Part shown: positions 1 to 6,011 of the stretch, piece by piece
Position numbering within the stretch: the stretch's first letter is position 1
Layout: the number at the start of each line of letters is the position of its first letter
DNA from: CAYZXL01 sp964482435
GTDB taxonomy: Bacteria; Auribacterota; JABMQX01
Direction: 5' to 3'
DNA: 13,103 bases
NCBI GenBank assembly: GCA_964482435.1
Contig: CAYZXL010000094.1
Span: 1-13,103 of the forward strand
The notes under the pieces: generated by a model
Databases searched by the model: none
The model's input: only the letters and a program-made list of their open reading frames with translations
Told to the model about the DNA's origin: nothing
Program-made: the position numbers and the translations under genes

Positions 1-1
1 A

Positions 2-544
2 CCCTCCCACATCCCTCTGCCCTGCCTCTCACCGCCCCCTTGTTCCCCAGAGCTGATCGGCGGCCTTGGCTATTCGCGCCTCGGTGGCTATTGTATCATC
101 GTGAGGGAATCCAATTGGGCTCGCCGCGCCAAGATAGCCCATCTGAAGTCTGACAGCCTCGAAACGAAGGAGTATTGGTTGCCTGATGGAGGGCTAAACG
201 AGCCAAACATCAAGCGCGATCTTGCGCCCTACTCGCACAGACATTTTCTCGCGGCTGTCAAGCATGCCAGGGATATTCCTGGGAAGAGCCCTCACGAATG
301 GGCCACCACGCTGTGCTCCAACGAGGGTTACGTTGAGGCCATATTCCTGCACAGGCTTGTCCCCCGGGCGTTGGAGGAGGTCCGAATGGCGAAGTCCGAG
401 TATAATAGGTTGCGTGGAGACTCCGTGGACGCGCTTCGCCGAAAGGCAAGCGTTTCTCAGCTTGACGCGATAGATAAATTCGTTAGGATCGAAAAGGAAC
501 TGCGAAGGGTTGGAGTAGATTTGAGGGTCGTGGAAGATGCTTAG
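2..544 (+). CDS. 3' part of an unknown protein, first gene of the KGGVGR ATPase operon
   Basis: The reading frame is open from the left edge of the window to the TAG at 542-544, so the true start probably lies outside. The first usual start codon inside is GTG at 101, but no Shine-Dalgarno sequence precedes it, and the residues just before it (Leu-Gly-Tyr-Ser-Arg-Leu-Gly-Gly-Tyr) already look like protein. The first 16 or so codons are pyrimidine-rich and less convincing. From the GTG the product is 147 residues: a mixed N-terminal half with a Tyr-Trp-Leu-Pro-Asp-Gly motif, then a charged, probably helical C-terminal half that could form a coiled coil. I see no signal peptide, membrane segment or catalytic motif, and I do not recognise the family. 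It overlaps the next gene by 8 bases, so the two are likely translationally coupled and functionally linked to the ATPase. Confidence 0.6.
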   Translation, partial: PSHIPLPCLSPPPCSPELIGGLGYSRLGGYCIIVRESNWARRAKIAHLKSDSLETKEYWLPDGGLNEPNIKRDLAPYSHRHFLAAVKHARDIPGKSPHEWATTLCSNEGYVEAIFLHRLVPRALEEVRMAKSEYNRLRGDSVDALRRKASVSQLDAIDKFVRIEKELRRVGVDLRVVEDA

Positions 545-1154
545 GTTGCTGGCAATAGCACCCGGGGACGGGTGGGCATTTGTGGAAAGGGAAGGGAAGG
601 TGTTGCTCGTTAGGCCGCCTTACCGGCACGACGACCTGGCCGAAGTGCAGGAGTCCGTGGTCGAAAAGGCGGTGGCCAAGTTCGGCTTCAGAGCCGCGAA
701 GAAGGAGTTCCAGGACTGGGCGTCGCTGATCCGCTATTTAGAGGAGCAACTGCTCGGAACCCGCAAAGCTCTCGGGCTGCCAGAGCCCAACCTCGAGTCG
801 GTTCGGGAATTCGTCCGGCAGGCCCCGCATGATGTTGTCGAGTCGTACCTGGCCCGGGTCCGGTCCGAGCTTATCCCTGGCCAGGAATGGGATGCGGCGC
901 TGGACCTCCTAAACACTCTATTAGGTTCTGACGTAGTCTGGAAGGACCGCCAGTTGCATAGTCAGGTTCTTGAGCTGCTGGACAAATGCCGCGGGGGTCG
1001 GGCCGTGAGGGAAGGCGACATGCAGACCTTGCTTGACGAGTCAGAGCTGCGCGCTTGCTGTCCCCGTGCAGCTGATAGGTATGGTGCGCGAACCCTGGCG
1101 GATTATGTGCGCGGGCGCTCGCGCCCGGGTGCAATGACGCCCATGTGCGCGTAA
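537..1154 (+). CDS. unknown protein, second gene of the KGGVGR ATPase operon
   Basis: This 205-residue protein starts with ATG at 537 inside the last codons of the upstream gene and stops 10 bases before the ATPase, which is typical of an operon with coupled translation. The first 30 or so residues alternate hydrophobic and charged residues as in a beta-hairpin (Gly-Trp-Ala-Phe-Val-Glu, then Leu-Leu-Val-Arg-Pro-Pro). Residues from about 35 to 170 are mostly amphipathic helix, with two Leu-rich stretches around residues 84-145. The final 50 residues hold several Cys and Arg. There is no signal peptide, membrane segment or known enzymatic motif. A small helical adaptor, like the effector-associated domains found beside KGGVGR ATPases, is possible, but this is inference from size and context. 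I do not recognise the family. Confidence 0.72.
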   Translation: MLRLLAIAPGDGWAFVEREGKVLLVRPPYRHDDLAEVQESVVEKAVAKFGFRAAKKEFQDWASLIRYLEEQLLGTRKALGLPEPNLESVREFVRQAPHDVVESYLARVRSELIPGQEWDAALDLLNTLLGSDVVWKDRQLHSQVLELLDKCRGGRAVREGDMQTLLDESELRACCPRAADRYGARTLADYVRGRSRPGAMTPMCA

Positions 1155-1164
1155 GAGGCCTTCG

Positions 1165-2973
1165 ATGGAAACGATAACGTTCTATTCGTACAAGGGCGGC
1201 GTTGGCAGGACGCTCGTCGTCGCCAACGTCGCGCGCTACCTGGCCCGATTCGGGCAGAAGGTGTTCGCACTCGACCTCGACCTGGAGGCGCCGGGGCTCC
1301 ACTACAAGCTGCCTCCGAAGGGCTGGGATGATACTGGGCCCCCCCGCCTTGGCGTGGTGGACTACGTACACTCGTTCGCAGTCCAGAACAAGGACCCGGG
1401 GCCCCTTCAAGACTACGTGCGGCCGGTTGAGGTTCCCGAAGGCGCCGGTGGCTCAATTTACATTATGCCCGCGGGGGACGCGCCCTCGGCCACGTACGCG
1501 GAGCGGTTCGCCGAGATCAATTGGCACGGGCTTTTCTATTCGACGGCGGCGCAGCCTCCCAGTTCGGTGCCGAAGGGGATTCCCTTCTTCCTTGAGATGA
1601 AGGAGCGCATCCAAGCAGAGTACGGCCCCGCATTCCTTCTCATTGACTCCCGGACGGGGATCACGGAAATCGGAGGCGTAGCGACAAGCCTTCTGCCAGA
1701 CAAGGTCGTTTGCCTGCTCCTTCACAACAAGGAGAACCTTGAGGGCGCTCGTGAGGTTCTGCGCAGCCTCCGCCGACTGCAAAGGCTTCCAGGTCAGCAG
1801 CCGATCGAGGTCGTGGCCGCGGTGGGGCGAATTCCGGAGATGGAGAAACGCGAGGATGAGCAGGCCATCCTCGAGAACGCCAGGGCGTTCTTGACGGAGG
1901 AGGCCCCGGACCTGCTTGCCACACTGCCGGTCTCTGAGGTCTTTGTTCTTCACTCCGAGCGCGAGCTTGAGGTGTCGGAGTCCTTGCGCGTTGGAGGCCA
2001 GCTGACCCCCGCTCAATCGGTGCTCCTCAGAGACTACCTCCGGCTGTTCCGCAGTCTAATCCCGGCCGACATCATAAGACCGCACATTTCCTCCCTCCTC
2101 GATGAGATATGGAGCAGGTTGCGCGAGGACCCGGATGGCGCGGAGCGAGATGTCATGCAGGTCGCCGACTCGTACCCGGGCCCGGAGGTACTGCGGGAGG
2201 TAATAAAGTTCCTGCGCGCGCGGAGGGCGGGCCCCGATGCCTTGTTGCAGGCCGCGTATCGCTCCTGGCAGGTCTCGGGCCGCGCGGATGACCCCACGGT
2301 CTGGGCGGTCGTCAAGGACAGTTTTCGGGACGCCGTGAGCCCCCGCGAGGTGCCGGTGCCGCTCGACTTCTTGGAGTCCGTTTGGCTCGCCTCGGGCACG
2401 CAGGATCCGCAGATGGCCATGCGTCTTGCGGGGCTTTACAGCAGGGGAGACGACGACACCAAGGCCGCCGCGATACTTCTTCAGCTGATCAGCGGTGGGC
2501 AAGCACCCCCGGAAATGGTTGTCGCGTGCCTCAGGTACTTGGGGCTTAGCCGGGAGTGGAGCGCCGGCTTTCGGCTTGTGGAGGACTTTAAGCCCTCCCT
2601 GGCGCCGAGGTCAGACTTTCAGGTAGCTTGGGCGCGTTTAGTTGTGGGCAAGGAGGACCGCTCCGCAGCTGAAAGCTTACTCAAGGACGAACGGTTCGAC
2701 ATGGGCTTGGTGAGTAGCGCTGACCTGCCCACAGCCGCCCGTCTTGTGAGCCTCGCCGAGCGTCGCGCGGCGCTGGAGGAGCTTCTGCGCTCGGCCTTCG
2801 ACAGGGCGCTCAGGAAGGGCCCATCCCGTGAGCTGGCCAACGTGGCACGCGCGTATGAGTTGCTCGATAGGGAAGACGAGTTTCGCCTCGGGCTCCGGGA
2901 GCACCTTGGGCCCGAAGCTGCCGAAGACTTCCTCCGAGAGCTGGGTGCCCCCCACCGCCGTTTCCTGCGCTGA
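1165..2973 (+). CDS. KGGVGR-type P-loop ATPase with helical C-terminal region (candidate conflict-system NTPase)
   Basis: This 602-residue protein starts with ATG at 1165, 10 bases after the preceding stop. The N-terminal domain (about 1-290) is a MinD/ParA-like P-loop NTPase. It has the variant Walker A Tyr-Lys-Gly-Gly-Val-Gly-Arg-Thr at residues 9-16, an Asp-Leu-Asp-Leu-Glu-Ala-Pro-Gly motif at 37-44, and a Walker B-like strand ending Ile-Asp-Ser-Arg-Thr-Gly at 160-165. The Arg of KGGVGR and the DxEAPG motif mark the subclass usually annotated 'KGGVGR-motif variant AAA ATPase', known from bacterial conflict and signalling islands. Residues from about 300 to 602 are Leu/Ala-rich helices with a TPR-like look (for example around 418-480), probably a sensing or oligomerisation part. 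No membrane segment is seen. It closes a three-gene operon whose other members are unknown. G+C is high: one sampled 60-base line at 2221 is about 73%, against about 50% for a line in mfd. Assignment to the ATPase subclass is secure; a defence role is inferred. Confidence 0.9.
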   Translation: METITFYSYKGGVGRTLVVANVARYLARFGQKVFALDLDLEAPGLHYKLPPKGWDDTGPPRLGVVDYVHSFAVQNKDPGPLQDYVRPVEVPEGAGGSIYIMPAGDAPSATYAERFAEINWHGLFYSTAAQPPSSVPKGIPFFLEMKERIQAEYGPAFLLIDSRTGITEIGGVATSLLPDKVVCLLLHNKENLEGAREVLRSLRRLQRLPGQQPIEVVAAVGRIPEMEKREDEQAILENARAFLTEEAPDLLATLPVSEVFVLHSERELEVSESLRVGGQLTPAQSVLLRDYLRLFRSLIPADIIRPHISSLLDEIWSRLREDPDGAERDVMQVADSYPGPEVLREVIKFLRARRAGPDALLQAAYRSWQVSGRADDPTVWAVVKDSFRDAVSPREVPVPLDFLESVWLASGTQDPQMAMRLAGLYSRGDDDTKAAAILLQLISGGQAPPEMVVACLRYLGLSREWSAGFRLVEDFKPSLAPRSDFQVAWARLVVGKEDRSAAESLLKDERFDMGLVSSADLPTAARLVSLAERRAALEELLRSAFDRALRKGPSRELANVARAYELLDREDEFRLGLREHLGPEAAEDFLRELGAPHRRFLR

Positions 2974-3446
2974 GGGCGGGTGATAGTGCGGTCTGCCCAT
3001 CCGCTTGACGCTCCTTGGACACGAGCCGCCCTCTTGCCCACGCGGCGCCCAGAACAGAACGGCCGGTTCGCCTGCCAGGCGGCCTGCCGCACGCCTTGCC
3101 GCAGGCCACTTGGCGGCCGCGGGTGAGGGCCGGCAGCGCACGACCCCCTAAGAGGCACGTCAGCCGCCCCGGGCTCCAACGCTCTTTCCTCGCATGCACG
3201 CCTTTCGGCGGAAGCGGCCCGCTGCTTGAGGAATGATATCGCGGGCGCCGCGAGAGCTTGACGTTTGTGATGGACTTCCTTTCTGTTCAGGCGGCTGAGT
3301 CTCTCCATTTCGTGCTGCCCGAAAGCAGAGGGCATCAGTGGCTTCTCGGTCAAAGAAATGGAACAATGGTCGGGGCGAAAACGTCAGTATAGAAAAAGCT
3401 GGAGTGCAGCAGGAGGTTTTCGTGAGCGAAGAGAAGGAGAGGCAAG
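2974..3446. other. 473-base non-coding spacer
   Basis: No convincing gene is present on either strand. Open frames on the minus strand here are rich in Arg, Ser and Pro and run antisense into the ATPase gene, as expected for G+C-rich shadows. A 7-bp inverted repeat (GGCCTGC at 3081-3087, GCAGGCC at 3101-3107) could form a hairpin downstream of the ATPase operon, but no T tract follows, so it is at best a weak terminator candidate. A TATAGA at 3388-3393 could be the -10 box for the lipoprotein gene, but I find no good -35 box at the right distance. The A-rich stretch from about 3350 onward contrasts with the G+C-rich first part and marks the change of composition between operon and backbone. 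Confidence 0.5.
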
Positions 3447-4265
3447 ATGAGAAGAGAGGCGCTCTTTGTGTTGGTGGTGACGGCCGCGTTTTTCCATCTC
3501 GTGAGCTGCGATGGGGAAGGCGTCAAGGCGGGAGCAGGGCAGGTCAAGTTGCGGGTGCTGTATGTCGGGTATCCCGGGACGGAGCGGGAAAAAGATTTTG
3601 TCAGCTTATTAGAGAAGCATTTCACGAAAGTCGGAAAGGCTGACCTGGATAAAGTTGAGGTGAAAGATGCCGACGGGTTTGACGTGGCCATTCTCGACTA
3701 TGGTGAGCTGATCATCAAGGGGAATGCGATCGTGAGTCCACGAGTGGTCTTCGGGAGGGAGTATTCGCGCCCGGTATTGACGATCGGAGCCGCGGGTGCT
3801 CTCGTCTGCGACAGCCTCGGGTTGAAAACGGGCTATCTCTGAAACTGCTTGGGGGAAGCGGCTCAGGGTGAGCTGCCAAAGCACGAAGTGTTTGAGAAGC
3901 CGTTCAAGGTGGAGCCGGTTTACGAGATGTGGGAGACGCCGTCGAATTACCGCGGGTACCCCGGAGGCAAGAAGCTGCCGGATAAGCTGAAAGTGTGGCG
4001 AGTTCAGAAGACGACCGATAAGCCGGGTGGTACGACAAGACCCTACGGTGTGGTGGCGCGTCCTTTTGAAAACACAGCCGAGGCTGAGGCACTGGTCGCT
4101 GGCTACAACAACGGCAAGATGAGCGGGGCTGTGGCAGTCGGGCGAGAGCGGAATTTTCTCCAGTGGGGCTTTTCAGCTCCGCCCTCGACGATGACGGATG
4201 CAGGACGGAAGTTCTTTCTGAACTGCATATCCTACGTTGCGAAGTTCGAGGGCAAGGAACTCTGA
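3447..4265 (+). CDS. exported lipoprotein of unknown function with one in-frame TGA (candidate selenoprotein, or nonsense mutant)
   Basis: Translation starts at ATG 3447 after AAGGAG at 3434-3439. The first 20 residues are a lipoprotein signal peptide ending in the lipobox Leu-Val-Ser-Cys, with Cys21. An in-frame TGA at 3840-3842 follows residue 131. The same frame then continues to the TGA at 4263-4265, giving 272 positions in all. Both halves look like one protein: Arg-Pro-Val-Leu-Thr-Ile-Gly-Ala-Ala-Gly-Ala and Leu-Lys-Thr-Gly-Tyr-Leu before the TGA, Asn-Cys-Leu-Gly-Glu-Ala-Ala and His-Glu-Val-Phe-Glu-Lys-Pro-Phe after it. The only nearby restart (TTG 3849) has no Shine-Dalgarno sequence. 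With selenocysteine at 132 the site reads Sec-Asn-Cys, a plausible redox pair, and a SECIS-like stem-loop follows. My faint memory is that related proteins carry Cys-x-Cys here, which I could not check. The alternative is a pseudogene or a base error. It precedes the beta-propeller gene by 78 bases. Its function is unknown to me. Confidence 0.7.
3846..3883 (+). promoter_or_regulatory. SECIS-like stem-loop just after the in-frame TGA
   Basis: The upper stem pairs 3858-3865 (GCGGCTCA) with 3869-3876 (TGAGCTGC): 8 bp, including one G-U pair, around the 3-base loop GGG at 3866-3868. A lower stem pairs 3846-3851 (TGCTTG) with 3877-3883 (CAAAGCA), 6 bp with one bulged A. An internal loop of six bases (3852-3857) lies on the 5' side. 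The structure begins four bases after the TGA, and 23 bases separate the TGA from the loop. As I recall the bacterial SECIS consensus (short loop with a G among its first two bases, about 16-37 bases from the UGA), this fits. A hairpin this good could arise by chance at this place perhaps one time in ten, so it supports selenocysteine insertion but does not prove it. Confidence 0.42.
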
Positions 4266-4343
4266 GCGCATCTACTTCAGCGACGTTGGCGGGTACAAGT
4301 TTCGAGTTGTTCCGGAGGGTTACCTGGAGGCGAAAGGAAGGAA

Positions 4344-5762
4344 GTGAGAGCAAGGTCGGGACTGGAACGGGCCCTGGGCATCCTGCTGACGATTGCCGCG
4401 GGTTGCTGCCCAATTGGGTCATGGGCTGGCGAGTTGCCCGAGCTGATGGTGGAAACGGAGGAGGTTGTCTCCATGTATGTCTCGCCGGATAACGGAGCAG
4501 GGCCGTTGTGGTGCTACGGGGCGCCGCTCGTGGTTCGATGGGGCGACAATGTCTTCGTCAGCGTCTCCGAGACGGGCGAGGGCGTGCCGAAGCTGTGCAA
4601 CACCCGCTGGCAGCTTTTCAGACGAGATGAAAGCGGATGGCAACTCGTGCATAGGCCGGAGAATTTCCGTGAGCGGGAACCATGCCCGCTGGTTGCCTTT
4701 TCCGACGGCAGACTTTTTCTTTCAGTCAATCCTTCGGCTTCGCCTCCGGGGACACAATACGGTCCCTGCGACCCACACCTTCTCGAATTCTCCGCGAAGA
4801 AGGTCGAGCAGCCGCCGAAGCCGCTCCGACCTGTCTGGAACGGGGAAACGAGGTTCACTGACCATTCTTACCGGGGAATTGCCTCCGACGGCGAGCGAGG
4901 GGAGATTCTTCTGCTCAACATTCACTCGCAGACAGGCGAGCAGCACTGGTCTTTTCTCGATAACGATGGCAAATGGACCAGGCAGGGGAGAATCCGGTTT
5001 CCCATCAGGGCGTGCTATCCGCAGGTCGCCTTGCGAAACCGAGCTGCGCACGTTCTTGCCATTGGCGACATCGTCGAGCCGAACGCCGAATGGCGGGCGT
5101 ACAAGCGAGAGAAAACCGGACGAGAGTGGGACTACGTTTTCCGTCGGCTTTTCTACACGTGGACTCCGGACATCACCGCAACCGATTTCGCTGAGCCGCT
5201 TGAGATGGAGAACGTTGACTCGACGGGCGGCCATATCCGCAACCTCGACCTCTGGCTCGGTCCAAGAGAATTGGCTCACGTTCTCTATCTGAAAATGCCG
5301 ATTCAATCAGCGCTAATCCGCGACAGGTTCTTTCCGAAAATGAAAATCGTTACGTCCCTCCAATACGCCCTCCTCAAAAATGGCCGGGTTGTCAGCCGGG
5401 CAACGCTCGTGAAAGGCGGGGAGGGAGAATCCGGCGAAATCCCGGGCGACGCGAAATTCCACGCCACGAAGGATGGGCGTCTCTTCGTCATCTACTATTG
5501 CAGCGGGAGAGACAAGGACGGAAAGCCGATCTCGGAGAACAGAATCCTGCAAGTTCTGCCGGAGACCGACGCAAAGCCGGTAAGTATCCCACTCAAGAAC
5601 CCTTTCATGACGTTCTTCACAGCGACCGAGCGCGGCGGCTCTCTGCCTTCCGATACCATTGACCTCTTCGGAATCAGCCATCAACCCAATACCCTGCGAT
5701 ACGCCCGCGTGAGGCTGACGGGCGAAAGTTCTGTCCCAGAGGGTCGAAAGCTTTCTCAATGA
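4344..5762 (+). CDS. exported sialidase/BNR-like protein, probable beta-propeller
   Basis: A 472-residue protein starting at GTG 4344, preceded by AAGGAAGG at 4335-4342. The N-terminus is an export signal: basic residues, the hydrophobic run Ala-Leu-Gly-Ile-Leu-Leu-Thr-Ile-Ala-Ala-Gly, then Cys21-Cys22 or a signal peptidase I site near Ser-Trp-Ala-Gly. Whether it is lipidated at Cys21 is unclear. The mature part is rich in short beta-type segments with repeated Asp-Gly turns followed by hydrophobic strands, for example Asp-Asn-Asp-Gly-Lys-Trp at 206-211, which resembles a degenerate Asp box of BNR/sialidase-type propellers. I cannot point to a catalytic set, so an enzymatic role on glycans is not shown; binding or a structural role is equally possible. 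It follows the lipoprotein gene by 78 bases on the same strand, so the two may act together in the envelope. The signal peptide is well supported; the fold is inferred. Confidence 0.72.
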   Translation: MRARSGLERALGILLTIAAGCCPIGSWAGELPELMVETEEVVSMYVSPDNGAGPLWCYGAPLVVRWGDNVFVSVSETGEGVPKLCNTRWQLFRRDESGWQLVHRPENFREREPCPLVAFSDGRLFLSVNPSASPPGTQYGPCDPHLLEFSAKKVEQPPKPLRPVWNGETRFTDHSYRGIASDGERGEILLLNIHSQTGEQHWSFLDNDGKWTRQGRIRFPIRACYPQVALRNRAAHVLAIGDIVEPNAEWRAYKREKTGREWDYVFRRLFYTWTPDITATDFAEPLEMENVDSTGGHIRNLDLWLGPRELAHVLYLKMPIQSALIRDRFFPKMKIVTSLQYALLKNGRVVSRATLVKGGEGESGEIPGDAKFHATKDGRLFVIYYCSGRDKDGKPISENRILQVLPETDAKPVSIPLKNPFMTFFTATERGGSLPSDTIDLFGISHQPNTLRYARVRLTGESSVPEGRKLSQ

Positions 5763-5765
5763 GTC

Positions 5766-5797
5766 CGCGGGTTCCGCGCCGGCGTTACAGACCCGCG
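5766..5797 (+). terminator. hairpin directly after the propeller gene (weak terminator candidate)
   Basis: CGCGGGT at 5766-5772 and ACCCGCG at 5791-5797 form a 7-bp G+C-rich stem with an 18-base loop that holds a further small palindrome (CGCCGGCG). It begins three bases after the stop codon at 5760-5762. No T tract follows, so intrinsic termination is uncertain. Confidence 0.3.
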
Positions 5798-5830
5798 CGT
5801 CGCCAACGAGCCTCAACTCAGCCGGTCTCT

Positions 5831-5864
5831 CTACGCAGGCTCATCAGTCACGCCTCAGGCGTAG
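5831..5864. terminator. bulged 10-bp hairpin between the propeller gene and mfd
   Basis: CTACGCAGGC at 5831-5840 can pair with GCCT at 5852-5855 and GCGTAG at 5859-5864. This gives 10 bp with a 3-base bulge on the 3' side and an 11-base loop. The small palindrome ACGCC-TCA-GGCGT at 5850-5862 offers a competing fold. It may be a terminator or a transcript-end structure for either strand. No T tract is present, so the role is uncertain. Confidence 0.3.
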
Positions 5865-6011
5865 CCACACCACATTTCCCCTTCAGACTTGATGGAGGCT
5901 ATGCTTTCTGCTATCAATTCCATAGAGCGGGATGAGCAAGGGCGCTCGTGTCTCGGTGTAGAGGCATTACTCTTCCGGCGAGGGACAGCGGGCGGCCCCG
6001 CTGGGTTCGCG

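Noticed and set aside
3081..3107. Intrinsic terminator after the ATPase operon
   Set aside because: The 7-bp hairpin has no T tract and a 13-base loop. It is kept only as a remark on the spacer.
2619..3353. Minus-strand open frames over the end of the ATPase and the spacer
   Set aside because: They are Arg/Ser/Pro-rich with no motifs and no ribosome binding site, and lie partly antisense to a solid gene.
3422..3643. Alternative gene starting at GTG 3422 after a good AGGAGG
   Set aside because: The product is a low-complexity Arg/Gly-rich peptide that overlaps the clear signal-peptide gene in another frame. The Shine-Dalgarno match is probably chance in purine-rich DNA.
3840..3842. Genome-wide recoding of TGA (for example to Gly or Trp)
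   Set aside because: Several genes here, including mfd and the ATPase, end at TGA and show no in-frame TGA inside, so TGA is a normal stop in this genome.
5780..5864. Hammerhead-like core on the minus strand (CTGATGAG)
   Set aside because: The second core element GAAA and the flanking helices are not found at suitable distance, so the match is only the short motif.
5889..6011. 41-codon N-terminal extension of Mfd
   Set aside because: The residues do not resemble Mfd, and no good ribosome binding site supports TTG 5889 or ATG 5892. The GGAGG at 5894-5898 is too close to the ATG at 5901.
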